Assembly: GCF_020966635.1 (NCBI RefSeq)
Contig: NZ_JAJKFQ010000005.1
Coordinates: forward strand, 522,481 to 586,480
Source of the DNA: Stieleria sp. JC731
Lineage (GTDB): Bacteria; Planctomycetota; Planctomycetia; Pirellulales; Pirellulaceae
Length of the DNA: 64,000 bases
Direction: 5' to 3'
Numbering within the stretch: the first letter of the stretch is position 1; every line of letters starts with the position of its first letter. The notes below the pieces were generated by a model. That model was not told the DNA's origin, made no database searches, and saw nothing but the letters and a program-made list of their open reading frames with translations. This document shows positions 8,559 through 18,264 of this stretch, in pieces. The position numbers and the translations under genes are program-made.

Positions 8559-10319
8559 ATGGGCCAAGCTATCCAAGACTTTACCGATCTGCTGCTCCGA
8601 AACGGCGTCATCAGCTTGGACCAGCTCTCCGAAGCCGAGCAGGTTGCCAAGGACACATCTTCGGATGTCGGGGCCATTCTTGTTCAGATGGAATACGCGA
8701 CGCCTGAAGAAGTGGCACAGGCGATGGCAAAGTTCCACAAGATTCCTTACGTCGATTTGCGTGAAACGCGAGTGGCCGACGAAGTGATCGAATTGGTTCC
8801 CGAGTCGGTAGCGCGGGAAAACATGGTACTGCCCTACGCCGAGGAAGACGGTGCCCTGCGAATCTTGATCGCAGATCCTTTCGACTTGGAAACGATCGAA
8901 AAGCTCCGTTTCATTCTGAACCGAAAGATCGAAACCGCTCTGGCTCCAAAAGAGTCGATCCAGGGGGCGATCAACCAGTATTACGGGCAGGTCGAAGGTG
9001 AATCGGCTGACTCGATGTTGCAGGAATTCACCGATACGGCGATCGACTTTACCGAGACCGATACGGGGGAAGTCAGTGAAACCAGCGACGATGGCGACGA
9101 GAGTAGCGCTCCGGTTATTCGCCTAGTTAACCTGATGATTCAAGAAGCCGTCCAGCTTCGGGCCAGCGATATCCACGTTGAACCCTTCGAGGAGCGGGTC
9201 CGAATCCGTTATCGAATTGACGGCGTTTGCGTTGAGCGAGAATCGGCCCCACGGCGGATGCTGTCGGCGCTAATCGCCCGGATCAAGATTCTGTCGAAGA
9301 TCGATATTTCGGAAAAGCGACGACCAACGGACGGCCGGATCAAGATCACGGTGGGTGACAAGCAGCTCGATTTGCGGGTCAGTATCATCCCGACCAACCA
9401 CGGTCAGTCATGCGTGATGCGACTGCTCGACAAAGACAACATCAAGGTTGGTGTACGTCAGTTGGGTCTGAGTCAACGTGACTACCGAACGTTCAACTCG
9501 CTCATTCGGCGCCCCAATGGAATCATCCTGGTCACGGGGCCAACGGGCTCTGGAAAGACCACGACGCTGTACGCGGCAATGAACGCGCTCAATCGTCCTG
9601 ACCGCAAGATCATCACTGCCGAAGACCCTGTTGAGTACTACCTTCCGGGGATCAACCAAGTCGAGGTCCGGCACAGCATCGGGCTCGATTTCGCTCGCAT
9701 CATTCGCTCGATGTTGCGACAGGCACCTAATATCATTCTCGTCGGTGAGATGCGGGATCACGAAACAGCATCCATGGGTATTCAGGCCTCATTAACTGGA
9801 CACCTGGTTTTCAGTACCCTGCATACGAACGATGCGCCCAGTGCTATTAGTCGAATGGTGGACATCGGTGTTCCATCCTACATGGTGGCAAGTTCGGTCA
9901 TCGCCGTCATGGCTCAGCGTCTGGTGCGGACACTGTGCCCGCGATGTAAGGTGCGTTATCAACCGACCGAGTCAGTCATCGCGGATAGCATGTTGCCACC
10001 AGAAATGATTGCTCAGGCTGAGTTCGCTCGAGGCAAGGGATGTCCGTACTGCGGTCGCAGTGGATATCGAGGCCGGATTGGTATCTATGAGTTGATGGTG
10101 ATCAACGGAAAGTTGCGTGAAATGATGTTCAAAGGTGCAGACACCAAAAGCATCCGGATCGAAGCCATAAAGAATGGTATGTCAACACTTTACGCCGATG
10201 GGATGCTGAAGGTGACTCGCGGGATCACGACCTTCGAAGAGGTTTACCGGGTTGCTAAGCAGACCGAGCAGGAGCACTTGGCGCTCCACCACTTGGTGGA
10301 AGATCTCGACTCGCTATAG
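8559..10319 (+). CDS. PilB/GspE-type assembly ATPase 1
   Basis: A 586-residue hexameric motor ATPase that drives pilin or pseudopilin polymerisation at the inner membrane. Residues 1-140 form a GspE N-terminal (MshEN-like) domain. The core follows with Walker A GPTGSGKT (327-334), Asp box ITAEDPVEY, Walker B ILVGEMRD (Glu397) and His box STLHTNDA. A tetracysteine zinc site is present (C460, C463, C495, C498), typical of PilB/GspE and absent from PilT. An acidic linker (about 150-185) joins the two halves. It is the first gene of cluster A; no clear Shine-Dalgarno precedes the ATG. A second full-length paralogue lies two genes downstream, so the two may form different rings or serve different fibres. 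PilB versus GspE cannot be settled by sequence alone. Confidence 0.93.
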   Translation: MGQAIQDFTDLLLRNGVISLDQLSEAEQVAKDTSSDVGAILVQMEYATPEEVAQAMAKFHKIPYVDLRETRVADEVIELVPESVARENMVLPYAEEDGALRILIADPFDLETIEKLRFILNRKIETALAPKESIQGAINQYYGQVEGESADSMLQEFTDTAIDFTETDTGEVSETSDDGDESSAPVIRLVNLMIQEAVQLRASDIHVEPFEERVRIRYRIDGVCVERESAPRRMLSALIARIKILSKIDISEKRRPTDGRIKITVGDKQLDLRVSIIPTNHGQSCVMRLLDKDNIKVGVRQLGLSQRDYRTFNSLIRRPNGIILVTGPTGSGKTTTLYAAMNALNRPDRKIITAEDPVEYYLPGINQVEVRHSIGLDFARIIRSMLRQAPNIILVGEMRDHETASMGIQASLTGHLVFSTLHTNDAPSAISRMVDIGVPSYMVASSVIAVMAQRLVRTLCPRCKVRYQPTESVIADSMLPPEMIAQAEFARGKGCPYCGRSGYRGRIGIYELMVINGKLREMMFKGADTKSIRIEAIKNGMSTLYADGMLKVTRGITTFEEVYRVAKQTEQEHLALHHLVEDLDSL

Positions 10320-10742
10320 GTCGATTTTGGCGGTTATGCCGCCGCTGCTGAAGCGTCCGGCCGCAGTGTCTTGCGCCCCCATATACGGTTCGGTTTGGCC
10401 GCTTTCAGGCAGCCGTTTGCTAGCGGCGTGCTAGGCTGCCGATAGCGCTAATTCTTATTGACGCTCGTCAGGCCGAGTGCGGCGGCGAGGTGATCGCGTG
10501 ATGACGCTCTGTTGGGGGGAGCCCCACAAAGTTTCGATGTTTCACGCCATCAATTTTTGAAGTTTCAGGGTATTGCGAACATAATACCGCCAGTTCGGGC
10601 AAAAGCTGTTCTACTCCTCGCCATCCAACACACCGCCTGAACGCTCGCCAAATCGGCGTCATCCAACGGACCGTTTGTCCACTGGTGGCACCTCAGGCTG
10701 AGACGAGCACCTGATCGATCACGCTCACGAAGGATCCAATCG
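10320..10742. other. Intergenic region between ATPase 1 and pilT
   Basis: 423 bp. There is a 7-bp stem GGCAGCC/GGCTGCC near 10408-10440 with a long loop and no T run, and a small GGGG/CCCC hairpin near 10513. Neither is a convincing terminator. The spacer is long enough for an internal promoter driving pilT and downstream genes. Confidence 0.35.
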
Positions 10743-11864
10743 ATGGCAACCGTACTTATTGACAAGCTTCTCCAGGCCGCCGTGAAACAGGGCGTCAGCG
10801 ACATTCACATTGTCGTTGGTCAGCCTCCTGTTTTTCGTTTGCATGGCCGGATGCGAAAGCTGGAGACAAAAACGCTGGAGGCGGAAGATTCGGTTGCGTT
10901 GATGAAGTCGATCACGCCGGAACGCTGCCAGCGAGAGTTGCAGGAAACCGGAAGTACTGACTTTGGTTTTGCGTTTGGCGAACTGGCGCGATTCCGGGTG
11001 TCGGTGTTTAAGCAGCGCGGGTTTATCTCGATGGTGCTGCGTCAGATTCCTAATGACAAGCTGACGCCCGAGCAATTGGGATTGCCAGAAGCTGTTGTCA
11101 AAATGGTGCACCGTCCCCGCGGTTTGTTCTTGGTGACGGGGCCAACCGGGTCTGGTAAGTCGACGACTTTGGCGAGCTTGATCAACTTGCTGAACGAAAC
11201 CGTTGACCACCACATCATCACGATCGAAGACCCGATCGAGTTTTATCACGACCACAAAATGAGCACGATCAACCAGCGTGAAGTTGGTGTCGACGTGCCG
11301 AGCTTCTCCGAAGCGATTCGCCGAGCGTTGCGGCAAGACCCCGACGTGATTCTGGTCGGCGAGCTTCGTGACTTAGAAACCATCGAAGCGGCGATCAGTG
11401 CGGCGGAAACCGGGCACGTCGTCTTTGGCACCCTGCACACCAACAGTGCACAGGGCACGGTCAACCGAATCATCGACGCGTTTCCGGGTAACCTGCAGGA
11501 TCAGATTCGAACGCAGTTGGCCAGTACCTTGATCGGCGTCGTCGCGCAGACCCTACTGCCCAAGATCGGCGGTGGACGCTGTGCTGCGTATGAGGTCCTG
11601 GTTGTCACCCCAGGTGTGTCAAACCTGATTCGCGAGAACAAAACGTTCCGGATCAGCAGTTCGATGCAAACCGGTGCGAAGTTCGGGATGCAATTGATGG
11701 ACGATGCGTTGTTCCAGCACTGGAAGGCCGAACGAGTCAGCGTCGAAGACGTCCTGTCGAAAGCACACCGGCCGGATGACTTGGCAAAGCGGATCGTGCA
11801 AGCCCGTCGCGGATTGGACGATTCCCCGGTGCCGATCTCGGACGACGAGAGCGGAAAGGGTTGA
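10743..11864 (+). CDS. pilT: PilT-like twitching motility (retraction) ATPase
   Basis: A 373-residue ATPase of normal PilT length. PilT disassembles type IV pili and powers retraction. Visible are the short N-terminal PAS-like domain starting VSDIHI, Walker A GPTGSGKS (133-140), Asp box TIEDPIEF, Walker B VILVGELRD (Glu207), His box GTLHTNSA, and a PilT-specific C-terminal motif VSNLIRE (292-298, the AIRNLIRE equivalent). No tetracysteine zinc site, as expected for PilT. GAAGGA at 10729-10734 gives a good ribosome site for the ATG. Its presence argues that cluster A builds a retractable type IV pilus rather than a type II secretion pseudopilus. Confidence 0.93.
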   Translation: MATVLIDKLLQAAVKQGVSDIHIVVGQPPVFRLHGRMRKLETKTLEAEDSVALMKSITPERCQRELQETGSTDFGFAFGELARFRVSVFKQRGFISMVLRQIPNDKLTPEQLGLPEAVVKMVHRPRGLFLVTGPTGSGKSTTLASLINLLNETVDHHIITIEDPIEFYHDHKMSTINQREVGVDVPSFSEAIRRALRQDPDVILVGELRDLETIEAAISAAETGHVVFGTLHTNSAQGTVNRIIDAFPGNLQDQIRTQLASTLIGVVAQTLLPKIGGGRCAAYEVLVVTPGVSNLIRENKTFRISSSMQTGAKFGMQLMDDALFQHWKAERVSVEDVLSKAHRPDDLAKRIVQARRGLDDSPVPISDDESGKG

Positions 11865-11947
11865 TGAAGCAGTGATCGCTTCTCACGCCCGTGACAGATT
11901 GAATGAGCATTTAGTAGCCCCTTAGTTATCAAAGCAAGAACGCTTCC

Positions 11948-13660
11948 ATGGCCCCACGTCGAATCGGACAGATCCTCGTCGACCTTGGTTTCTTGACCGA
12001 CGAGCAGCGAGATATCGTGCTCGAGGAACAGGAACAGCAGCCCGGTGCGCTGTTTGGAAAGGTTGCCGAAGACATGCAGCTGATCACCGAAGAGCAGCTG
12101 ATCCAGGCGCTGGCCGAGCAGATGTCGATGCAGACCGTGTCGCTGGAAGAGATTCAGCTGGCGCCGGAACTGGTCGAGAAGCTAACCGAAACGATGGCGC
12201 AGCTCTATCGTGTCGTGCCGATTCGCTTCGAAGGCAATCGCCTTACCGTGGCGACTTGCGACCCGCAAAACTTGAGCGTCCAAGACGAACTTCGGACGTT
12301 CCTTGGCTATGACATCGACGTCGTCGTCGCGACCGAACGAGATATCAATACAACCATCGGGCGCTACTATGACAGCGAATCCGAAAGTGTTGAAAAGCTG
12401 GTCGCGGAACTGGCCGAAGACGAAGAGCTGAAAGCAGCCGTTTCGGCTTTGGATAGCGAGAAGTTCAACATCACCGATGCGGAAGCTTTGGCCGATTCGG
12501 CGCCGGTGCGAAAACTATTGAACATGGTTTTGCTGTTGGCGATTAAAGACCACGCCAGCGACATTCACCTAGAACCATTCGAAGACGAATTCCGAATCCG
12601 AATCAAGGCGGAAGGCGTCCTGTACGAAATGGTTCCCCCGCCACGTCACTTGGCGTTTGCGATTACGACGCGAATCAAGGTAATGGCGAACCTGGATATT
12701 GCCGAGCGTCGTATGCCGCAAGACGGTCGAATCGAATTGATGGTCGGTGGTCACCCGGTTGACCTTCGCGTCAGCGTTCTGCCAACGATCTTCGGTGAAA
12801 GCGTCGTCATGCGGGTGCTTGACCGTTCGGTTGTGAACCTGTCGCTGGAAAACGTCGGTATGGATGAAAAGACCATGGCGACATTCCGTGAAGCGATCGA
12901 TCGGCCCAACGGCATTGTGTTGGTGACCGGTCCGACCGGGTCCGGAAAGACGACGACCTTGTATTCGTCGTTGTCGGAAATGAACGATATCAAAGACAAG
13001 CTGATCACGACCGAGGATCCGGTCGAGTACGACATCGATGGCATTATCCAAATTCCGATTGATCATGATGTCGGTGTGACATTCGCAAGCTGCCTGCGTG
13101 CGATCTTGCGGCAGGATCCGGATATCATTTTGGTCGGCGAGATCCGTGACTTGGAAACGGCCGAAATCGCCATCCAGGCGGCATTAACCGGTCACCTTGT
13201 ATTTAGCACGCTCCACACCAACAGCGCGCCGGCGACGGTCACGCGTCTAAAGGACATGGGCATCCCAGCCTTTATGACTTGTGCGACGGTGGAGGCAATT
13301 CTGGCGCAGCGTTTGGTACGTCGGATCTGCACCAAGTGCCGCGAAGAAACCAAAGTCAACAAAGAATTGCTGTTCGAACTCGGGATGAAGCCTGAGGACG
13401 TTGCTGGCCGCAAGTTCTTTAAAGGAATCGGTTGCGATCAGTGCAACAACACTGGTTACAAAGGCCGGATCGCATTGTTCGAACTGATGGTAATGAACGA
13501 CAAAATTCGTGAAATGGTCATGGCGAATGCCTCGACCGATGAGCTTCGTGACGAGGCCGAGCGAAACGGGATGACGACCTTGCGTGAAGCCGGATTGTCG
13601 ATGGCGTTTGATGGCGTCACGACGCTGGACGAAGTCGTCCGAGAAACCGTGGCTGAATAA
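11948..13660 (+). CDS. PilB/GspE-type assembly ATPase 2 with MshEN domain
   Basis: A 570-residue second motor ATPase of cluster A. The N-terminus is a clear MshEN repeat: RIGQILVDLGFLTDEQ, then LFGKVAEDMQLITEEQ about 20 residues later; in several PilB and MshE proteins this module binds cyclic di-GMP. The core has Walker A GPTGSGKT (328-335), TTEDPVEY, Walker B ILVGEIRD, and the zinc cysteines C461, C464, C496 and C499. The MshEN pattern here is closer to the cyclic di-GMP binding consensus than that of ATPase 1, which suggests second-messenger control of this motor (inference). It lies 83 bp after pilT and precedes pilC after 237 bp. Confidence 0.93.
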   Translation: MAPRRIGQILVDLGFLTDEQRDIVLEEQEQQPGALFGKVAEDMQLITEEQLIQALAEQMSMQTVSLEEIQLAPELVEKLTETMAQLYRVVPIRFEGNRLTVATCDPQNLSVQDELRTFLGYDIDVVVATERDINTTIGRYYDSESESVEKLVAELAEDEELKAAVSALDSEKFNITDAEALADSAPVRKLLNMVLLLAIKDHASDIHLEPFEDEFRIRIKAEGVLYEMVPPPRHLAFAITTRIKVMANLDIAERRMPQDGRIELMVGGHPVDLRVSVLPTIFGESVVMRVLDRSVVNLSLENVGMDEKTMATFREAIDRPNGIVLVTGPTGSGKTTTLYSSLSEMNDIKDKLITTEDPVEYDIDGIIQIPIDHDVGVTFASCLRAILRQDPDIILVGEIRDLETAEIAIQAALTGHLVFSTLHTNSAPATVTRLKDMGIPAFMTCATVEAILAQRLVRRICTKCREETKVNKELLFELGMKPEDVAGRKFFKGIGCDQCNNTGYKGRIALFELMVMNDKIREMVMANASTDELRDEAERNGMTTLREAGLSMAFDGVTTLDEVVRETVAE

Positions 13661-13897
13661 TTCGGCCGAATAACATCAGCAGTGTGTTTGGTTCAATATC
13701 GTGTTTGGTGGGCAAACGCGACCGACTTGGGAAGAACCATGTCGGACGCGTTCGCTGAGTGTCAGATGCGAATTAACCAGCAACCTTATCAGCACATTTA
13801 ACAAATCACTTTTTGAAGAAACCTACGCAGGTCGGATCGGCTGTTAATCGAGTCCAGCTGATCGTGTCGCGTGGGGTACCGCCGAGGGCTTAGCAAA

Positions 13898-15337
13898 ATG
13901 CCTACCTTTCAGTTCGAAGCGATGGACGCGGCCGGTCAGGAGATCCGTGACGAGATCGACGCCGCCAGCGAAGAAGAGGCGCAAACCACTATTCGGCAGA
14001 TGGGGTACTTCGTTACGAAGATCTCCGTCAAGAAACAGGCTGCCGCCAAAGCTGGTTCCAAGAAAGGCAAGCGTGGCTTTGCGATCGGCGGTGCAAAGAC
14101 CAAACACATTTGTGCCTTCACTCGCCAGCTTTCGATTCTTCAAGACGCCGGTCTGCCGATTTTGCGATCGCTGAAGATTCTCGAAAACAACCAAAAGCCA
14201 GGCAAGCTGAAGTTTGCCCTGATGGATGTATGCGAGGAGATCGAGAGTGGTTCGACGTTGAGCGAGGCGATGAGTAAGTCGCCAAAGATCTTTAGCCGCC
14301 TTTACGTCAACATGATCAAGGCGGGTGAAGCGGGCGGTGCGTTGGAAACCATTCTGCAGCGTTTGGCGGAGTTCCTCGAGCGTGCCGAATCGTTGAAGCG
14401 AAAGGTTAAAGGTGCGTTGATCTATCCGATCGTCGTCGCGATGGTCGCGATCCTGATCGTGACCGGGATCATGATCTTTATCGTTCCGACCTTCGAGCAG
14501 ATGTTCGACGAGTTTGAACTGAAGCTGCCCGCGCCAACCTTGTTGTTGATCGCGATGAGTAACTACCTGAAAAGCTATTGGTGGTTGTTGATCGTGATGC
14601 CGATCATGTTTTTGCTGTTCGTCAAATTGATGCGCAAATTCCGGCATGGGCGAATCGGATTTGACATGTTCATCATCAAGGTGCCTGTATTCGGCGGCTT
14701 GCTTGAAAAGAACATTTTAGCCCGGACAACGCGAACCTTGGGAACCTTGGTTAGCAGCGGTGTGCCGATTTTGGAATCGCTAAACATCACGCGTGAGACG
14801 GCCGGGAACGCGGTATTCGAAAAGCTGTTTATCAAAGTCAGCGAAGCGGTACGCGAAGGTGAGGTGATTAGTAAACCTCTGAAAGATCACAGTCAGTTGG
14901 GCTTTCACCCGATGGCGGTGTTCTTCTTCGCCATCTTCGGCGCGTTCCCCGGATTGGTCCTGTTGTCGATCGCGATTACCAGCCGCGGTACCAAGTTGGA
15001 TGAAGACGGCATGGTCGAGACGCTGCTATTCATTGCGGCGTATGGGATCGGTCTTGGTGCTGTCGGTGCCGGGCTTTGGTATGCCATGAAGATCAAAGGC
15101 CGAGTTGTCAATGACTTGGTCGTCAACATGGTCGACGTCGGTGAAGAGACTGGTGAGTTAGACACCATGCTTTACAAGGTTGCCGACACCTACGACGAAG
15201 AAGTACGGACGATGACCGACGGTCTGACCGCTCTGATCGAGCCGATCATGATCGTGTTCCTTGGGGTGACGGTCGGATTTATCGTGATCAGTTTGTTTAT
15301 GCCACTGATTGAGTTGATTACGAGTCTGTCGTCCTAA
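13898..15337 (+). CDS. PilC/GspF platform protein with an extra two-helix insert
   Basis: A 479-residue inner-membrane platform protein that couples the motor ATPase to pilin assembly. Two GspF domains are visible: the first with FTRQLSILQDAGLPIL and MIKAGEAGGALETIL, the second with TRTLGTLVSSGVPILESL and VDVGEETGELDTML, ending with the usual last membrane helix. Between the start of the second domain's last third and the VGEETGELD motif there are about 70 additional residues (334-402) holding two more hydrophobic segments; standard PilC goes straight from one to the other. The ATG at 13898 starts the usual MPTFQFEAMD N-terminus, with GAGGG just upstream. Membrane topology should therefore differ from textbook PilC. 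Confidence 0.92.
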   Translation: MPTFQFEAMDAAGQEIRDEIDAASEEEAQTTIRQMGYFVTKISVKKQAAAKAGSKKGKRGFAIGGAKTKHICAFTRQLSILQDAGLPILRSLKILENNQKPGKLKFALMDVCEEIESGSTLSEAMSKSPKIFSRLYVNMIKAGEAGGALETILQRLAEFLERAESLKRKVKGALIYPIVVAMVAILIVTGIMIFIVPTFEQMFDEFELKLPAPTLLLIAMSNYLKSYWWLLIVMPIMFLLFVKLMRKFRHGRIGFDMFIIKVPVFGGLLEKNILARTTRTLGTLVSSGVPILESLNITRETAGNAVFEKLFIKVSEAVREGEVISKPLKDHSQLGFHPMAVFFFAIFGAFPGLVLLSIAITSRGTKLDEDGMVETLLFIAAYGIGLGAVGAGLWYAMKIKGRVVNDLVVNMVDVGEETGELDTMLYKVADTYDEEVRTMTDGLTALIEPIMIVFLGVTVGFIVISLFMPLIELITSLSS

Positions 15338-15535
15338 AAAACGTTCGGTGCAAAGCCATCGCTGACGCGTCCTTTCCTGTGGAGGAATCGTCCGGTGGCT
15401 GCTTGGATCGAAAAGTCGCGAATCGTTAATGCGATGATTGCGGCGGTGAAAGAATCAGATTGGAACTGGATGGGAAGGCCCTCGCATTTGTGTGAAGCCT
15501 TCGTGGGTAAGAAACTATTCGACAAGCGGAACGGA

Positions 15536-16777
15536 ATGATGAGAGTGACAAAGACGAGCTTAACGACAACGCGTGGTCGACGCGCAATCGTTGCCGGCAG
15601 CGGCAATGATCGAAGCGGCTTTACGCTGGTGGAGTTGCTAGTTGTGATCGCCATCATCGGGGCCATCGCCGCGATCGCGATCCCTGCGATCGGCCGTGTC
15701 ATCCGGGCTGCGGGAAAAGCTGCACAACAATCTGAATTGGCAAGCTTGGAATCGGGGATCGAGTCCTACTACACCAAGTACGGTGATTACCCACCAGACT
15801 TTTCGAACTGGGGAATCGTCAAGCGACATTACTTGAAGATCTTTCCGGACATCGCGCAAAGCGAACTGAATTTATTGTTCCGCCTCTGTGACCAGACCGC
15901 GGACAATGATGCTAGCCAGATGTCGGTCGCGATCATTGACGCCAACTTCGATCCTACCGCACTGGACCGTGCCGAAGCGGTTGTTTGGTCGTTGGGAGGT
16001 TTCAGTAGCGATCCTCAGTTTCCGTTTACCGGTGATGGCGGACCGCTAAAGATTTTGAATGCGAGTGGATCACGTCAGGATCCCGCCAACGTCGAATACA
16101 ACACAAGCCGTACCGCTGCCGAGATCTCTTTGGAGCCAGGGAATCTGTCGGTTAAGACACCCACCGGCACCGGGTCGCGAACCTACACCGATCGTTTCGC
16201 AAGTGCGGATGACGATTCGGCACTTAACCCGAACGACGTCTTCCCGGTCTATCGTTTGAAGCCCGGTGCCAGCCCCGTGGTCTACTTCGATTCGCGGACC
16301 TACGCGATCGATGTCGTTGCCGGTTCCGGAAACCCGAGTGTTTACAACGGGTACGCACGAGCGTCGACGGACAGTGCGACCGGTTATGACGGCATCCGTC
16401 CCGTCTACAGCAATAACCCTGGTGCGACGCCGACCGGCGGCGCTACCTACGCCGCATCTGGAATCAACCCGTTGGCCGGTTGGCAGTTCGTCAATCCGAA
16501 CACCTACCAGTTGATGGGCCCTGGCCTGGATGGTTTGTACGGCGAAGTCTTTGACACGACCCCGAACGATCCGCCAACCGCTGGCGATCCGCCGATCTAC
16601 TTCAAGTTGGATGGTACCGCAGTTTGGCCCGTCGGCACGGCAACCGCGCCATCGGGATTGATCCGTCCAGACATCCAACGTTTTGACGTCACCGGATTGG
16701 TCTCGCGCTCACTGAACCCATTCCGGGACAACATGGGCAATGTGGTTGATGGGACTTTTGAAGACATCCTCGACTGA
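15536..16777 (+). CDS. Prepilin-type protein 1 (large)
   Basis: A 413-residue protein with a class III prepilin signal: SGFTLVELL with predicted cleavage after Gly28 and Glu at mature position 5, then a hydrophobic helix. The mature part begins like a GspG pseudopilin (ELASLESGIESYYTKYGDYPPD) but carries about 300 more residues. Near the end it has LMGPGLDGLYGE, similar to the calcium-loop region of GspG (Gly-x-Asp-Gly). So it looks like an oversized pilin or minor pseudopilin. The leader from the ATG at 15536 is 28 residues; the frame is open to 15395 but nothing supports the longer form. It follows pilC in cluster A. Confidence 0.85.
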   Translation: MMRVTKTSLTTTRGRRAIVAGSGNDRSGFTLVELLVVIAIIGAIAAIAIPAIGRVIRAAGKAAQQSELASLESGIESYYTKYGDYPPDFSNWGIVKRHYLKIFPDIAQSELNLLFRLCDQTADNDASQMSVAIIDANFDPTALDRAEAVVWSLGGFSSDPQFPFTGDGGPLKILNASGSRQDPANVEYNTSRTAAEISLEPGNLSVKTPTGTGSRTYTDRFASADDDSALNPNDVFPVYRLKPGASPVVYFDSRTYAIDVVAGSGNPSVYNGYARASTDSATGYDGIRPVYSNNPGATPTGGATYAASGINPLAGWQFVNPNTYQLMGPGLDGLYGEVFDTTPNDPPTAGDPPIYFKLDGTAVWPVGTATAPSGLIRPDIQRFDVTGLVSRSLNPFRDNMGNVVDGTFEDILD

Positions 16778-16821
16778 TTTGTATCCATTTCAAAGCAACG
16801 TTGCACATTCACGCAGAACCC

Positions 16822-18264
16822 ATGGTCTTAGCTAAAAAGACAAACCGAACTCATGACGCGATGAACCATCGTGGTTTCACATTGGTGGAACTGTTGGTTG
16901 TCATCTCCGTCATGGTCGTGCTCGGCGGAATGTTGACGTACGCGTTGGCTTCGGCGACGACGCAGGCTCGTGTCAAGCGAACGCAAGCCGATGTGCTTAG
17001 TCTTGGCCAGTTGCTTCAATCACGTGTCAACGAGGTTTCGTTAGCCCCGGTGAACTTGGTTTATGGGCGAAGCGGATTGCAGCAATTGCAACTCGGTCAG
17101 ACTTCGCTTAATACGATTAGTGGCCCTGGAACGGGCGGCATGTCAACGAACGCTCAGCGTATCTCGTTCATGGCACAGGAACGGGCACGGCTAACACTTT
17201 TGGCTCGCCGCGACATGATTCGGATGGTACTTCCGGAGTGCCAAGCGGACTTGATCTATCCGCCGACGAGTTTGCAGTTCCGTACTTACCACGTTACGGG
17301 CGTGGGTGCCGGTTGGTTGCCCAACGTCGCACAGATTAAACCTCCCGAACAATGGAGCCGGATGCGAACGTTGGCCAACTTGTTGTCCGCTGCGGACATC
17401 GATGCGATCTACACAGCCAACGGTGGCAGCAGCGCGGCGACAGACCCAGAGGTCGATGCCATTACGGAGTCGTCCAACGCGCTTTACGAAGCGATTCTCA
17501 AACATGACGCGAGAGTGTTGCCATTTGATTCGTCGACACCAACGCCGATCGGTTGGACTCGCCAACACGAGTCCGCTGAGTGTCTGTATCTGATTTTGGC
17601 AACGACCGAACTGTTCGGCCAAACGGCAATCGACAAGATTCCCGACACGCAGATCGCTGACACCGATGGCGATGGCATTCCCGAAATCCTTGATGCCTGG
17701 GGACAGCCTTACGAGTTCATCCGCAACCCGATCGGTTTTCGCTCGCCCACGATTAAGAACTTTGATCCCACCGGCAGTACAGCGGCGGACCAATACCCCT
17801 TTGATCCTGATTCGTTTGACTTCCTTGCGGCGGATATGCGATTCAACGAGTCAGCGCACCCCTCGCCGACCACGCTTCCGGCGACCGCATTCTTTCCTGT
17901 CTTCTTGCCACCGATGGTTGTCAGCGCGGGATTGGATGGTGAATTCGGAATGCGTTTGTCTTACGTCAATACGGACACCAGCACGGTCGAGCCGGAAATT
18001 GGTGTGAATCAAGGTTACAGCGCATCGTCGGTTCGATACCCGGCGGGGACGTATGGCCCGACCTATCCCTCGATGGGAATCGTGCGATACCCAGATCCGT
18101 TTAATGATGTTTCCGCGGTCACGGCAAACGCACCTGCGGATTACTTCTTCACGATTTCGGCGACCGGTTCCATCGTGACGGCAAAGCAGGGTGGCGGATT
18201 GGGCGCGATCTTGGATAGCGAAGTCGCCGCCGACAATATCACTTCACTTGATGCGGGAATCTAA
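16822..18264 (+). CDS. Prepilin-type protein 2 (large)
   Basis: A 480-residue protein with prepilin motif HRGFTLVELL (cleavage after Gly18, Glu5 conserved) and one N-terminal helix. After it comes a helical region with RVKRTQADVLSLGQLLQS. The C-terminal half has VVSAGLDGEFGMR, again a GspG-like Gly-x-Asp-Gly segment, and Asp-rich DTDGDGIPEILDAWGQP. Starts at TTG 16801, ATG 16822 or ATG 16861 are possible; the last would give a short seven-residue-type leader. The stop overlaps the next gene's start (TAATG at 18262-18266), so translation is probably coupled. A probable minor component of the cluster A fibre. Confidence 0.83.
   Translation: MVLAKKTNRTHDAMNHRGFTLVELLVVISVMVVLGGMLTYALASATTQARVKRTQADVLSLGQLLQSRVNEVSLAPVNLVYGRSGLQQLQLGQTSLNTISGPGTGGMSTNAQRISFMAQERARLTLLARRDMIRMVLPECQADLIYPPTSLQFRTYHVTGVGAGWLPNVAQIKPPEQWSRMRTLANLLSAADIDAIYTANGGSSAATDPEVDAITESSNALYEAILKHDARVLPFDSSTPTPIGWTRQHESAECLYLILATTELFGQTAIDKIPDTQIADTDGDGIPEILDAWGQPYEFIRNPIGFRSPTIKNFDPTGSTAADQYPFDPDSFDFLAADMRFNESAHPSPTTLPATAFFPVFLPPMVVSAGLDGEFGMRLSYVNTDTSTVEPEIGVNQGYSASSVRYPAGTYGPTYPSMGIVRYPDPFNDVSAVTANAPADYFFTISATGSIVTAKQGGGLGAILDSEVAADNITSLDAGI

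Noticed and set aside
13844-14647. Long antisense open frame over pilC
   Set aside because: It is a compositional shadow: rich in His, Arg and Gln and fully inside a well-supported gene.
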